DNA of 64,000 bases from Rhipicephalus microplus (Eukaryota; Arthropoda; Arachnida; Ixodida; Ixodidae): assembly GCF_043290135.1 (NCBI RefSeq), contig NC_134707.1, positions 79,874,987 to 79,938,986 of the forward strand, read 5' to 3'. Under the pieces are notes generated by a model. The model saw only the letters and a list, made by a program, of their open reading frames with translations. It searched no databases and was not told the origin of the DNA. Made by a program: the position numbers and the translations under genes. Below, in pieces: positions 11,669 to 26,528 of the stretch (position 1 is its first letter; each line of letters starts with the position of its first letter).

Positions 11669-12195
11669 CATCGGACAAGAAAGGGATGCTACATTATCCT
11701 CGCTGGGTGTAACTTCCTTAGCTTTAGAAATATTTAGCGAGCGTTGAGCCGCAGTGCCATGAATACAATGAACTTGTGTATACCATGAATGAACACAAGG
11801 TGGTTAAAAATGAGAAGTAGATACGAAGCGCAAGCCGTAAGAAAGTAAAAGCCGAATTCTCCTCTCTCTCATTTCTCATTAGCAGCCATTGCCATGTAAA
11901 TCGAGCCCTATCTGACAGGGAAAGGTTGCTACGTTATACTCGCTGGGCGTAACCTCCTTGGTTTTCGAAAGGTTTAGCGAGCGTTTGGTCGCAGTGCTAT
12001 GAATACAGTGAACTAGAATATACCATGAACTCGAGGTGGTTAAAGGTGGGAAGTGGACCCAAAGCGCAGGCCGTAAGAAAGTGTGCGTGTGCCACCTCTC
12101 GTTTAGTCCTTGCAATGTCCGCTGGATGGCGGTGCTTTATATGGGGAATATATGATAAAAAGATGCGAGATGGTGGGACTTGGAGTGTTGAATAG

Positions 12196-12332
12196 ATGAA
12201 CGAATGGACACACAAACAGATGCATGGATGGACGCATGAACGGACGCAGGGGCGGATGCATGACAGAACGCAGGGACGGGCACACAAACAGACACATGGA
12301 CGGTCACACAGATGGACGCATGGACGGACGAA
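12196..12332 (+). repeat. Degenerate minisatellite in element copy C
   Basis: Same repeat as in the other copies, with small changes (ATGACAGAACG, CACACAAACAG, AGATGGACG). Confidence 0.7.
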
Positions 12333-12377
12333 TGCTTCGCCCCACTCTCCATCATTCACTCCGTGGATATGCTGCCA

Positions 12378-14668
12378 TTTTTTAGTTTTCATAATTAGTC
12401 ATCAGGTTAATTGTATACTCCAAGCTGGCGACTTCCTGCTTCGAAAACATTTGTTTACTGGAGGTATGTGCAGGGAACATTCTTTAAGGCCCTGCTATTT
12501 TGTGCACCCGTATTCCCCAGTGGCGCAATTGGTTAGTGCACAGGACTTATACGACAGTTATCGTGAGCTATGCCGGGGTTGTGAGATCGAGCCTCACCTT
12601 GGGAATGAAATTTTTATTAGTTTTCATCATTAGTCATGAGGTTGTATACTCAATGCTGGCGAATTCCTGTCCCGAAAACATTTGTTTACTGAATGTATGT
12701 GCAGGAACATTCTTTAAGTCGCCCCTCCTACTTGCGACCTTGTTTCCCAGTGGCGCAATCGCTTAACGCACGGTACTTATACGACATTTCTCGTGAGCTT
12801 TGGCGTGGTTGTGAGTTCGAGCCTCCCTTGGGAATAAAATTTTCATTACTTTTCGTATTTAGTCATGAGAATAATTGTATACTGAATGCTGGCGACTGCC
12901 TCGCTCGAAAACATTTGTTTAATAGGGTTAGGCTGTGTGAACACAACAGTACTAAAGGAAACACTCCTACTTGCAACCGTATTCCCCAATGGGGCGATTG
13001 GTTAGTGCACAGTACTTATACGACAGTTCTCGTGAGCTATGCCGGGGTCGTGTGTTCGAGCCTCACCTTGGGAATGAAATTTTTATTAGTTTTCATAATT
13101 AGTCATGAGGTTGTATACTCAATGCTGGCGACTTCTTGTCCCGAAAACATTTGTTTACTGGAGGTATGTGCAGGGAACATTCTTTAAGGCACCGCTCCTA
13201 CGTGCGACCGTGTTCCCCAGTGGCGCAATTGCTTAGCGCACGGTACTTATCCGACAGTTCTCGTAAGCTATGGCGTGCTTGTGAGTTCGAGCCTCCCTGG
13301 GCAATAAAACTTTTATCAGTTTTCATATTTAGTCATGAGGTTAATGGTATACTCAATGCTGGCGACTGCCTTGTTCCAAAACATTTGTTTACTGGAGTTG
13401 TGTTAGACAACAGTAATAAAGGAAACACTCCGACGTGCAACCGTATTTCCCAGTGGCACAATTGGTTAGCGCACCGTACCTATAAGACCGTTATCGTGAG
13501 CTATGCCTGGTCTGTGAGTTCGAGCATCACCTGGGGAATGAAATTTTTATTAGTTTTCATATTCAGTCATGAGGTTCTTTACTCAATGCTGGCGACTCTT
13601 GTCCCAAAAACATTTCATTACTGGAAGTATGTGCAGGGAACATTCTTTAAGGCACTGCTCCTACGTGCAACCGTATTCCCAGTGGCGCAATTAGTTAGCG
13701 CACGGTATTTATACCACAGTTCTCCGGAGCTATGCCGAGATTGTGAGTTCGAGCACCACCAGGGACATGAAAGTTTTATTAGTTTTCATAAGTAGTCATG
13801 AGATATTTGTATACTCAAAGCTGGTGACTTCTTGTCCCGAAAACATTTGTTTTATGGAGGTATGTGCAGAAAACATTCTTTAAGGCACCGCTCCTAAGTG
13901 CGACCGTCTTCCCAAGTGGCGCAATTGGTTAGCGCACGATGTCTATACGACAGTTTTCGTGAGCAATGCCGGGGTTGTGTGTACGAGCCTCACCTGGGGA
14001 ATTAAATTTTATTAGTATTCATATTTAGTCTTGAGGTCGTGTACTCATACTGAGAGCTTCCTGGCTCGAAAACATTTGTTTGGTGGAGTTGTGTGTAGGC
14101 AACAGTATTAAAGGAAACACTCCTACGTGCAACTGCATTCCCCAGTGGCGCAATTGGTTAGCGCACCGTCCTTATACGACAGTTATCGTGAACTCTGCCT
14201 GGATAGTGAGTTCGAGCCTCACCTGAATAATGAAATGTTTATTAGTTTTGATAATTAGCCATGATGGTTTATACTCAATGCTGGCGACTTCTTGTCCCGA
14301 AAACATTTGTTTACTGGAGATATTTGCAGAAAACATTCTTTAAGGCACCGCTCCTAATTGCAACCGTGTTCCCCAGTGGCGCAATTTGTTAGCGCATGAT
14401 ACTTATACGAAAGTTCTCGTGAGCTATGCCGGGGTTGTGTGTTCGAGTCTCACCTGGAGAATGAAATTTTTCTTAGTATTCATATTTAGTCATGTGGTTA
14501 GTTGTATACTCAATGCTGGCGACTGCCTAACTCGAAAATATTTGTTTACGGGAGTTGTGTGTAGACAACAGTAATAAAGGAAACACTTCTACGTGCAACA
14601 CTATACCCCAGTGGCGCAATCGGTTAGTGCATGGTGCTTATACCACAGTTCTCGGGAGCTATGCCGGG
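12378..14668 (+). repeat. tRNA-Ile(UAU)-containing tandem array, segment 3
   Basis: About 10 units lying between element copy C and the first solo LTR. The part up to about 13795 matches 44708-47472 downstream of copy D apart from indels, and the part from about 13800 matches the units before the solo LTR at 50877. The tRNA body of the last monomer is cut at ATGCCGGG by the LTR at 14669 and resumes at 15928. Confidence 0.9.
14664..14668. repeat. Target site duplication of solo LTR, locus 1
   Basis: CCGGG on the left; the partner is at 15928-15932. It lies inside a tRNA-like body, in the TGCCGGGGTTG stretch between the anticodon stem and the T stem. Confidence 0.9.
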
Positions 14669-15927
14669 TGTGATGAGTGAAGAAAACGACAACGACGGAA
14701 GTGCGCTGCAAGGCGCGCGTAATGTGCGCGTGAGTGTCAGCGAATCAGCTGATGACCTGTGGTGGCCCATAAAGGTGGCGTGCCACGATTGGGCCACGGG
14801 CGACTATCACGTGTCAGTGGGCTTTGTGGCTGGGGACGAGCCGGAGCAGCGGCAGGCGGGAGACAGCGGGCCGAAGCGTCGGACGCAGGCGAGCCAGGTT
14901 CCGGCCAGGGAACGCGGCCGTCCATTCTGCTGCCGTCCAACCACCAGCTGGGGCGGCAGTGCCGGCACGAGTACTGCATCTCGGGACGCGGCCTGGCCTG
15001 CTGTTCTCTTCCTTGCCGAGGGCATCGCGGATCTCGGCGAGGTGTCTCCACGGTCAGCCGTTCGACACAGCGACGAACGTGACCTGGCTAATGGTCATGG
15101 TTGCGTCGAGCATCGCGTCTCGGCGCACGCTCTTCGCTGGACGGGCTGGCCATGCCCCGCATGGAGCATCGCGTCTCCGATGCTGGTTGACTGCTCCGTG
15201 GCCGCACCCATGCCATCAAGCGCCGGTGTCACCAGAGCGTCACACTTCGGCAAGGGACGAGCGAGATGTTCTGCCGGGTGAGATGCGGGAGTGCGCACAG
15301 AGGAGCACGGAGAAGGGCGAAGATTCAGGGTGGCCGAGGATTCAGATGACAGGGGAGTTGCTGGCTGAATCTAGGATTGCCGAGCGGTGCCGAGTGATGC
15401 GCCAGACTCGGACGTGTGCCACGAGCTCATAAGCTGCAGTGTGCACCCGAGGGTACCTGGCGGTGCCCTGGCCAAGAAGAAGGAATGTGCGGAAAAGAGA
15501 GCTCGAGGATTGAGGCCACGAAGGCAGAGGAAGCGGTGCGCCGCTCGAGAGGACGAGTTCCTGGCAGCGTTCCTGAGCCGGACGTGAGACCCGCACGTCT
15601 CAGCCAGGTCGAGCTCCGGTGTGTCTGTTCAAGGTTCAAGGCCGAGACCTGCTGAACGGCTCCTGCTTGGGCGCAGTGGCCGGGAGCAGGTTCGTGGACG
15701 AGGCCTACCGGGTGTGGTCGTCGTGATCCATGGCCTGATCCTGGACCTCCGGAGTGGCGACCCTGACTGCTGGGTTGGCCGCGACGTCCGACTCAACGGC
15801 GCTGCACACGGTAGCGTATCCGTGCCCCGTCAGCCGTTCCACCCATGCCATGAAATAAAAAACTCATGTTAATCCTTTCTCGTCCGCTGTAGACAAACAT
15901 AGTGACGAACGTCCCTTAACCATCACA
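14669..15927 (+). mobile_element. Solo LTR, family 2, locus 1
   Basis: A GC-rich 1259-bp sequence that starts TGTGATG and ends CATCACA, a perfect 7-bp terminal inverted repeat of TG...CA form. It is flanked by CCGGG at 14664-14668 and 15928-15932, a 5-bp target duplication as in Ty3/gypsy-type elements. The identity as an LTR comes from comparison with 59328-62179, where two copies flank a short interior with a primer binding site. AATAAA at 15854-15859 is a possible polyadenylation signal. Several long ORFs on both strands reflect base composition and are not conserved in length between the copies. Confidence 0.9.
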
Positions 15928-18900
15928 CCGGGGTTGTGAGTTCGAGCACCACCTGGCACATGACAGTTTTATTATTTTTCATAATTAGTTATGAGTTATT
16001 TGTATACTCAAAGCTGGCGACTTCTTGTCCCGAGAACATTTGTTTACTGGAGGTATGGGCAGAAAACATTCTTTAAGGCGCCGCTCCTAAGTGCGACCTT
16101 GTTCCCCAGTGGCGCAATTGCTTAGTGCACGGTACTTATACGACAGTTCTCGTTAGCTATGGCGTGCTTGTGTGTTCGAGCCTCACCTGGGGAAGCAAAA
16201 TTTTTATTCATATTTCGTCGTGAGGTTAATTGTATACTCAATGCAGGTCACTGCCTGGCTCGAAAACATTTGTTTACTGCAGTTGTGTGTAGACAACAGT
16301 ACTAAAGGAAACACTCCCACGTTAAACCGTGTTCCCCATTGGCGCAATTGGTTATCGCACCGCACTTATACGACAGTTATCGTGAGATATGCCTGGTTTG
16401 TGAGTTCGAGCATCACCTGGGGAATGAAACTTTTATTAGTTTTCATAAATATTCATGTGGTTGTGTGCTCATACTGGCGACTTCCTGGCTCGAGAACATA
16501 TGTTTACTGGTGGTATGTGCAGGGAACATTCTTTAAGGCGCCGCTCCTACGTGCGACCGTGTTCCCCAGTGGCGCAATTGGTTAGTGCACGGTACTTATA
16601 GGACAGTTCTCGTGAGCTATGCCGGTGTTGTGAGTTCGATCCTCACCTTGGGAATGAAATTTTTATTGGTTTTCATAATTAATCATGAGGTTAATTGTAT
16701 ACTCAAAGCTGGCGACTTCCTGGCTCGAAAACATTTGTTTACTGGAGGTAGCTGCAGGGAACATTCTTTGAGGCACCACTCCTACGTGCAACCGTATTTC
16801 CCAGTGGCACAATATGTTAGCGCACCGTACTTATACGACAGTTATCGTGAACTCTGCCTGGATTGTGAGTTCGAGCCTCACCTGGGAAATGAAAGTTTTC
16901 TTAGTTTTTATATTTAGTCATGAGGTTGTGTACTCATACACGCGACGTCCTTGCTCGAAAACATTTTTTTACTGGAGGTATGTGTAGGGAACAATCTTCA
17001 AAGCACCGCTCCTACGCGCGACCGTGTTCCCCAGTGGCGCAATTGGTTAGCGCACGGTACTTGTACGACAGTTTTCGTGAGCTATGCCGGGGTTGTGAGT
17101 TCTCGCCTCACCTGTGGAATCAAATTTTTTTTAGTTTTCATAATTAGTCATCAGGTAATTTGTATACTCCAAGCTGGCGACTTCCTGCTTCGAAAACATT
17201 TGTTTACTGTAGGTTTGTGCAGGGAACATTCTTTAAGGCCCTGCTACTTTGTGCACCCGTATTCCCCAGTGGCGCAATTGGTTAGTGCACAGGACTTATA
17301 CGACAGTTATCGTGAGCTATGCCGGGGTTGTGAGATCGAGCCTACCTGGGGAATGAAATTTTTATTAGTTTTCATCATTAGTCATGAGGTTGTATACTCA
17401 ATGCTGGCGACTTCCTGTCCCGAAAACATTTGTTTACTGGATGTATGTGCAGAAACATTCTTTAAGTCACCCCTCCTACTTGCGACCTTGTTTCCCAGTG
17501 GCGCAATTGCTTAGTGCACGGTACTTATACGACATTTCTCGTGAGCTTTGGCGTGGTTGTGAGTTCGAGCCTCCCTGGGGAATAAAATTTTCATTACTTT
17601 TCGTATTTAGTCATGAGGTTAACTGTATACTGAATGCTGGCGACTGCCTGGCTCGAAAACATTTGTTTATAGGGGTTAGGTTGTGTGTAGACAACAGTAC
17701 TAAAGGAAACACTCCTACTTGCAACCGTATTCTCCAGTGGAACAATTCGTTAGTGCACGGTACTTATACGACAGCTCTCGTGAGCTATGCCGTGGTTGTG
17801 AGTTCGAGTCTCACCTGGAGAATGAAATTTTTATTAGTATTCATATTTAGTCATGCGGTTAATTGTATACTCAATGCTGGCGGCTGCCTAGCTCGAAAAC
17901 ATTTGTTTACTGGAGGTATGTGCAGGGAACATTCTTTAAGGCACCGCTGCTACGTGCACCCGTATTCGCCAGTAGCGCAATCGGTTAGTGCACGGGACTT
18001 ATACGACAGTTATCGTGAGCTATGCCGGGGTTGTAATATCGAGCCTCACCTGGGGAATAAAATTTTTATTAGTTTTCATCATTAGTCATGAGATTGTATA
18101 CTCAATGCTGGCGACTTCCTGTCCCGAAAACATTTGTTTACGGGATGTATGGGCAGGAACATTCTTTAAGTCACCCCTCCTACTTGCGACCGTGTTCCCC
18201 GTGCGCAATTTGTTAGCGCATGATACTTATACGACAGTTCTCGTGAGCTATGCCGGGTTTGTGTGTTCGAGTCTCACCTGGAGAATGAAATTTTTATTAG
18301 TATTCATATTTTGTCATGTGGTTAATTGTATACTCAATACTGGCGACTGCCTAGCTCGAAAACATTTGTTTACAGGAGTTGTGTGTAGACAACAGTAATA
18401 AAGGAAACACTCCTACGTCCAACACTATACCCCAGTGGCGCGATTGGTTAGCGCACCGTACTTATACGACAGTTATCGTGAGCTATGCCTGGGCTGTGAG
18501 CTCGAGCATCACCTGGGGAATGAAATTTTTTTAAGTTTTCATATTTAGTCATGAGGTTCTTTACTCAATGCTGGCGACTCTTGCCCCGAAAACATTTCAT
18601 TACTGGAGGTATTTGCAGGGAACATTCTTTAAGGCACCGCTCCTACGTGCAACCGTATTCCCAGTGGCGCAATTGCTTAGCACACGGTACTTATATGACA
18701 TTTCTCGTGAGCTTTGGCGTGGTTGTGAGTTCGAGCCTCCCTGGGGAATACAATTTTCATTAGTTTTCGTATGAGGTTAACTGTATACTCAATGCTGGCG
18801 ACTGCCTGGCTCGAAAACCTTTGTTTATTGAAGTTGTGTGTAGACAACAGTACTAAAGAAAACACTCCTACGTGCAACTGTATTCCCCAGTGGCGCAATT

Positions 18901-21429
18901 GGTTAGCGCACCGCACTTATACGACAATTGTCGTGAACTATGCCTGGATAGTGAGTTCGAGCCTCACCTGGGTAATGAAATGTTTATTAGTTTTGATAAT
19001 TAGTCATGATGTTGTAAACTGAATGCTGGCGACTTCTTGTCCCGAGAACATTTGTTTACTGGAGATATCTGCAGAAAACATTCTTTAAGGCACCGCTCCT
19101 AAGTGCGACCGTGTTCCCTAGTGGCGCAATTTGTTAGCGCATGATACTTATACGAAATTTCTCGTGAGCTATGCCGGGTTTGTGTGTTCGAGTCTCACCT
19201 GGAGAATGAAATTTTTATTAGTATTCATATTTTGTCATGTGGTTATTTGTATACTCAATGCTGGCGACTGCCTAGCTCGAAAACATTTGTTTACAGGAGT
19301 TGTGTGTAGACAACAGTAATAAAGGAAACACTCCTACGTGCAACACTATACCCCAGTGGCGCGATTGGTTAGCGCACCGTACTTATACGACAGTTATCGT
19401 GAGCTATGCCTGGGCTGTGAGTTCGAGCATCACCTGGGGAATGAAATTTTTATTAGTTTTCATAAGTAGTCATGAGTTATTTCTATACTCAAAGCTGGTG
19501 ACTTCTTGTCCCGAAAACATTTGTTTACTGGAGGTATGTGCAGAAAACATTTTTTAAGGCACCGCTCCTACGTGCGACCGTCTTCCCCAGTGGCGCAATT
19601 GGTTAGCGCACGATGCTTATACGACAGTTCTCGTGAGCAATGCCGGGGTTGTGTGTACAAGCCTCACCTGGGGAATTAAATTTTATTAGTATTCATATTT
19701 AGTCTTAGGTCGTGTACTCATACTGAGAGCTTCCTGGCTCGAAAGCATTTGTTTGGTGGAGTTGTGGGTAGGCAACAGTATTAAAGGAAACACTCCTACG
19801 TGCAACGCTATTCCCCAGTGGCGCAATTTTTTAGCGCACCCTACTTATACGACAGTTATCGTGAACTATGCCCCGATTTTGAGTTCGAGCCTCACCTGGG
19901 TAATGAAATGTTTATAAGTTTTCATAATTAGTCATGATGTTGTATACTCAATGCTGGCGACTTCTTTCCCTAAAACATTTGTTTACTGGAGATATGTGCA
20001 GAAAACATTTTTTAAGGCACTACTCATAAGTGCGACCGTGTTCCCCAGTGGCGCAATTTGTTAGCGCATGATACTTATACGAAAGTTCTCGTGAGCTATA
20101 CCGGGGTTGTGTGTTCGAGTCTCACCTGGAGAATGAAATTTTTATTAGTATTCATATTTAGTCATGTGGTAATTGTATACTCAATGCTGGCGACTGCCTA
20201 GCTCGAAAACATTTGTTTACTGGAGTTGTGTGTAGACAACAGTACGAAAAGAAACACTCCTACGTGCAACACTACACCCCAGTGGCGCAATTGATTAGCG
20301 CACCGTACTTATACGACAGTTATCGTGAGCTATGCCTTGGCTGTGAGTTCGAGCATCACCTTGGGAATGAAATTTTTATTAGTTTTCATATTTAGTCATG
20401 AGGTTGTTTACTCATACTGGCGACTTCCTGGCTCGAGAACATTTGTTTACTGCAGGTATGTGCAGGGAACATTCTTTAAGGCGCCGCTCCTACGTGCGAC
20501 CGTGTTCCCCAGTGGGGCAATTGGTTAGCGCACGGTACTTATACGACAGTTTTCGTGAGCTATGCCGGGGTTGCGAGATTGAGCTTCACCTGGGGAATTA
20601 AATTTTTATTTGTTTTCGTATGAGGTTACTTGTATACTCAATGCTGGCGACTGCCTGGCTCGAAAACATTTGTTTACTGGAGTTGTGTGTAGACAACAGT
20701 ACTAAAGGATTCACTCCTACGTGCAACTGTATTCCCCGGTGGCGCAATTGGTTAGCGCACCCTACTTATATGACAGTTGTCGTGAACTATGCCTGGAATG
20801 TGAGTTCGAGCATCACCAGGGTAATGAAATGTTTATAAGTTTTCATAATTAGTCATGATGTTGTATACTCAATGCTGGCAACTCCTTTCCCGAAAACATT
20901 TGTTTACTGGAGATATGTGCAGAAAACATTCTTTAAGGCACCGCTCATAAGTGCGACCGTGTTCCCCAGTGGGGCAATTTGTTAGCGCATGATACTTATA
21001 CGACAGTTCTCGTGAGCTATGCCGGGATTGTGTGTTCGAGTCTCACCTGGAGAATGAAATTTTTATTAGTATTCATATTTAGTCATGTGGTTAATTGTAT
21101 ACTCAATGCTGGCGACTGCCTGGCTCGAAAACCTTTGTTTACTGAAGTTGTGTGTAGACAACGGTACTAAAGGAAACACTCCTACGTGCAACTGTATTCC
21201 CCAGTGGCGCAATTGGTTAGCGCACCGTACTTATACGACAGTTATCGTGAGCTATGCCGGGGTTGTGAGGTCGAGCCTACCTGGGGAATGAAATTTTTAT
21301 TAGTTTTCATAATTAGTCATGAGGTTAATTGTAAACTCAAAGCTGACGACTTCCTGGTTCGAAGTCATTTGTTTACTGGAGGTGTGTGCAGGGAACATTC
21401 TATAAGGCACCGCTCCTACGTGCGACCGT

Positions 21430-24300
21430 GTTCCCCAGTGGCGCAATTGGTTAGCGCACGGTACTTATACGACAGTTATCGTGAGCTATGACGGGGTTGT
21501 GAGTTTGAGTCTCACCTGGGGAATGAAATGTTTATTAGTTTTCATCATTAGTCATGAGGTTGTATATTCAATCCTGGCGACTTCTTGTCGTGAAAACTTT
21601 TGTTTACTGGAGGTATGTGCAGAAAACACTCTTTAAGGAACCGCTCCTAAGTACGACCGTGTTCCCCAGTTGCGCAATGGGTCAGCGTACGATACTTATA
21701 CGACAGTTCTCGTGCGCTATGCCAGGGTTGTGTGTTCGAGCCTCACCTGGGGAATGAAATTTTTATTACTATTCACTTTTAGTCATGAGGTTAATTATAT
21801 ACTCAATGCTGGCGACTGCCTAGCTCGATAACATTTGTTTGCTTGAGTTGTGTGCAGACAACAGTACTAAAGGAAACACTCCTACGTGCAAAACTATTCC
21901 CAAGTGGCGCAATTGGTTAGCGCAGCGTATTTTATCGACAGTTATCGTGAGCTATGCCGGGGTTGTGAGTTCAAGCCTCACCTGGGGAATGAAATTTTTA
22001 TTAGTTTTCATAATTAGTCATGAGGTTAATTGTAAACTCAAAGCTGACGACTTCCTGGTTCGAAATCATTTGTTTACTGGAGGTGTGTGCAGTTAACATT
22101 CTATAAGGCACCGCTCCTACGCGTGACGGTGTTCCCCAGTGGCGCAATTGGTTAGCGCACGGTACTTATGCGACAGTTATCGTGAGCTATGACGGGGTTG
22201 TGAGTTTGAGTCTCACCTGGGAATAAAATTTTTTTAGTTTTCATCATTAGTCATCACGTTAATTGCATACTCAAAGCTGGCAACTTCCTGGTTCGAAAAT
22301 ATTTGTTTACTGGAGGTATGTGCAGAAAACATTCTTTAATGCCCTGCTCCTTTGTACAACCGTATTCTCCAGTGGCGCAATTGGTTAGCGCATGGGATTA
22401 TACGACAGTTATCGTGAGCTATGCCGGGGTTCTCAGATCGAGCCTCACCTTGGGAATGAAATTTTTATTAGTTTTCATCATTTGTCATGAGGTTGTGTAC
22501 TCATACTGACGACTTCCTGGCTCGAAAACATTTGTTTACTGGAGGAATGTGCAGGGAACATTCTTTAAGGCACCGCTCCTACGTGCGACCGTGTTCTCCA
22601 GTGGCGCAATTGGTTAGCGCACTACTTATACGACAGTTTTCGTGAGCTATGCCGGGGTTGTTAGTTCGAGCCTCTCCAGGGGAATGAAAATTTTATTAGT
22701 TTTCATATTTAGTCATGAGGTTATTTGTATACTCAATGCTGGCGACTTCCTGGCTCAAGAACACTTGTTTACTGGAGTTGTGTGTAGACAACAGTACTAA
22801 AAGAAACACTCCTACGTGCAAAACTATTCCCAAGTGGCGCAATTGGTTAGCGCACCGTATTTTATCGACAGTTATCGTGAGCGATGCCTGGGTTGTGAGT
22901 TAGAGCCTCACCTGGGATTGAAATTTTTTTTAGTTTTTATATTTAGTCATGAGGTTGTGTACTCATACTGGGGACTGCCTGGCTCGAAAGCATTTGTTTA
23001 CTGAAGGTATGTGCAGAGAACAGCCATTCTTGCACCGCTCCTACGTGCAACCATATTCCCCAGTGACGTAATTGGTTAGCGCACGGTACTTATACGACAG
23101 TTCTCGAGAGCTATGCTGGGGTTGTGAGTTCGAGCCCCAACTGGGAATGAAATTTTGGTTAGTTTTCATCATTAGTCATAACGTTATTTGCATACTCAAA
23201 GCTGGCGACTTCCTGGTTCGAAAACATTTGTTTACAGGAGGTATGTGCAGAAAACATTCTTTAACGCCCTGCTCCTTTGTGCAACCGTATTCCCCAGTGG
23301 CGCAATTGGTTAGCGCACGGGATTATACCACAGTTATCGTGAGCTATGCCGGGGTTGTCAGATCGAGCCTCACCTGGGGAATGAAAATTTTATTAGTTTT
23401 CATCAATATTCATGATGTTGTGTACTCAATGCTGGCAACTTCCTGTCCCGAAAACATTTGTTTACTGGAGGTATGTGCAGGGAACATTCTTTAAGGCACC
23501 GCTCCTACGTGCAACCGTGTTTCCCAGTGGCGATATCGGTTATCGCACGGTATTTATACGAGAGTTATCGTGAGCTATGCCTGGGTTGTGAGTTCGAGCC
23601 TCACCTGGGGAAAGAAATTTTTGTTAATTTTCATATTTAGCCATGAGGTTGTGTACTCATACTGACGACATCCTGGCTCGAAAACATTTGTTTACTGGAG
23701 GTATGTGCAAGGAACATTCTTTAAGGCACCACTCCTACGTGCGACCGTGTTCCCCAGTGGCGCAATCGGTTAGCGCACGGTACTTATACGACAGTTTTCG
23801 GGAGCTATGCCGGGGTCGTGAGTTCAAGCCTCACCTGGGGAACGATGTTTTTATTAATTTTCATATATAGTCATGAAGTTGTCTACTCATACTGGTGACT
23901 TCCTGGCTCGAAAACATTTGCTTACTGGAGGTATGTGCAGGAAACATTCTTTAAGGCACCGCTCCTACGTGCGACCGTGTTCCCCAGTGGTGCGATTGGT
24001 TAGCGCACGGGATTATACGAGAGTTATCGTGAGCTATAATGGGGTTGTCAGATCGAGCGTCACCTGGGGAATGAAATTTTTATTAGTTTTCATCAATCGT
24101 CATGATGTTGTGTACTCAATGCTGGCAACTTCCTGTCCCGAAAATACTTGTTTACTGGAGGTATGTGCAGGGAACATTCTTTAACGCACCACTCCTACGT
24201 GCGACCGTGTTCCCCAGTGGCGCAATTGGTTAGCGCACGGTACTTATACGACAGTTTTCGTGAGCTATGCCGGGGTTGTGAGTTCGAGCCTCACCTGGAG
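21430..24300 (+). repeat. Duplicated block, first copy
   Basis: This block is repeated at about 24890-27080. Its left part (21430-22490) matches at an offset of about 3472 and its right part (23460-24300) at 2778. The difference of 694 bp is close to three 230-bp monomers, so the second copy lacks three units or the first gained them. Boundaries are approximate. Confidence 0.75.
23751..23842 (+). tRNA. Structurally intact tRNA-Ile(UAU) copy with intron
   Basis: The acceptor TCCCCAG/CTGGGGA, D stem GCGC/GCGC, anticodon stem CGGTA/TGCCG (one G-U) and T stem GTGAG/CTCAC all pair. The T loop is TTCAAGC and the discriminator is A. The 18-nt intron lies in the anticodon loop one base 3' of TAT, the usual eukaryotic position. 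A T5 run follows at 23848-23852. Whether it is transcribed or charged cannot be told from sequence. A near-identical duplicate lies 2778 bp downstream. Confidence 0.8.
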
Positions 24301-26528
24301 AATGAAACATTTATTAGTTTTAATAATTACTCATGCGGTTGTATACTGAATGCTGGCGACTCCTGTCCCGAAAACCTTTGTGTAGTGGAGGTATGTGCTG
24401 GGAACATTCTTCAAGGCACCTCTCCTACGTGCAACTGTATTCCCAGTGGCGCAATTGGTTAGCGCACGGTACTTATACGACTGTATTCGTGAGCTATGCC
24501 GGGGTTGTGAGTTCGAGCCTCACCTGCGGAATGAAATTTTTATTAGTTTTATTAATTAGTCATGAGGTTAATTGTATACCTAAAGCTGGCGACTTCGTGG
24601 TTCGAAAACATTTCTTTACTGGAGGTACGTGCAGAAAGCATTCTTTAACGCCTTGCTTCTTTGTGCAACCGTATTCCCCAGTGGCGCAATCGGTTAGCGC
24701 ATGGGATTATATGACAGTTATCGTGAGCTATGCCGGGGTTGTCAGATCGAGCCTCACCTGTGGAATGAAATTTTTATTAGTTTTATCATTTGTCATGAGG
24801 TTGTATACTTAATGCTGGCGACTTCCTGGCTCGAAAACATTTGTTTACTGAAGGTGTGTGCAGGGAACATTCTATAAGACACCGCTCCTACGTGCGACCG
24901 TGTTCCCCAGTGGCGCAATTGGTTAGCGCATGGTACTTATACGACAGTTATCGTGAGCTATGACGGGGTTGTGAGTTTGAATCTCACCTGGGGAATGAAA
25001 TTTTTATTAGTTTTCATCATTAGTCATGAGGTTGTATATTCAATCCTGGCGACTTCTTGTCGTGAAAACTTTTGTTTACTGGAGGTATGTGCAGAAAACA
25101 CTCTTTAAGTAACCGCTCCTAAGTACGACCGTGTTCCCCAGTTGCGCAATGGGTCAGCGTACGATACTTATACGACAGTTCTCGTGCGCTATGCCAGGGT
25201 TGTGTGTTCGAGCCTCACCTGGGGAATGAAATTTTTATTACTATTCACTTTTAGTCATGAGGTTAATTATATACTCAATGCTGGCGACTGCCTAGCTCGA
25301 TAACATTTGTTTGCTTGAGTTGTGTGCAGACAACAGTACTAAAGGAAACACTCCTACGTGCAAAACTATTCCCAAGTGGCGCAATTGGTTAGCGCAGCGT
25401 ATTTTATCGACACTTATCGTGAGCTATGCCGGGGTTGTGAGTTCAAGCCTCACCTGGCGAATGAAATTTTTATTAGTTTTCATAATTAGTCATGAGGTTA
25501 ATTGTAAACTCAAAGCTGACGACTTCCTGGTTCGAAATCATTTGTTTACTGGAGGTGTGTGCAGGGAACATTCTATAAGGCACCGCTCCTACGCGTGACC
25601 GTGTTCCCCAGTGGCGCAATTGGTTAGCGCACGGTACTTATACGACAGTTATCGTGAGCTATGACGGGGTTGTGAGTTTGAGTCTCACCTGGGAATGAAA
25701 TTTTTTTTAGTTTTCATCATTAGTCATCACGTTAATTGCATACTCAAAGCTGGCAACTTCCTGGTTCGAAAACATTAGTTTACTGGAGGTATGTGCAGAA
25801 AACATTCTTTAACGCCCTGCTCCTTTGTACAACCGTATTCTCCAGTGGCGCAATTGGTTAGCGCATGGGATTACACGACAGTTATCGTGAGCTATGCCGG
25901 GGTTCTCAGATCGAGCCTCACCTTGGGAATGAAATTTTTATTAGTTTTCATCATTTGTCATGAGGTTGTATACTCAATGCTGGCGACTTCCTGGCTCGAA
26001 AACATTTGTTTACTGAAGGTATGTGCAGGGAACATTCTTTAAGGCACCAATCTTACGTGCGACCGTGTTCCCCAGTGGCGCAATTGGTTAGCGCACGGTA
26101 CTTATACGACAATTTTTGTGAGCTATGCTGGGGTTCTGAGTTCGAGCCTAACCTGGGGAATGAAATTTTCATTAGTTTTCATATTTATTCATGAGGTTGT
26201 GTACTCATACTGACGACTTCCTGGCTCGAAAACATTTGTTTACTGGAGGTATGTGCAGGGAACATTCTTTAAGGCACCGCTCCTACGTGCAACCGTGTTT
26301 CCCAGTGGCGATATCGGTTATCGCACGGTATTTATACGAGAGTTATCGTGAGCTATGCCTGGGTTGTGAGTTCGAGCCTCACCTGGGGAAAGAAATTTTT
26401 GTTAATTTTCATATTTAGCCATGAGGTTGTGTACTCATACTGACGACATCCTGGCTCGAAAACATTTGTTTACTGGAGGTTGGTGCAGGGAACATTCTTT
26501 AAGGCACCACTCCTACGTGCGACCGTGT

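Larger units (their letters stand above)
11408..12377. mobile_element. 970-bp interspersed element, copy C (complete)
   Basis: Starts after T7-A and ends before T6-AG, the same junctions as copy B. This copy shares with copy D several changes absent from A and B (for example AAATATTTAGCGAGCG, CCATTGCCATGTAAATCG and the TGCAATGTCC variant), so C and D are sister copies. ORFs in it on both strands are low-complexity. Confidence 0.75.
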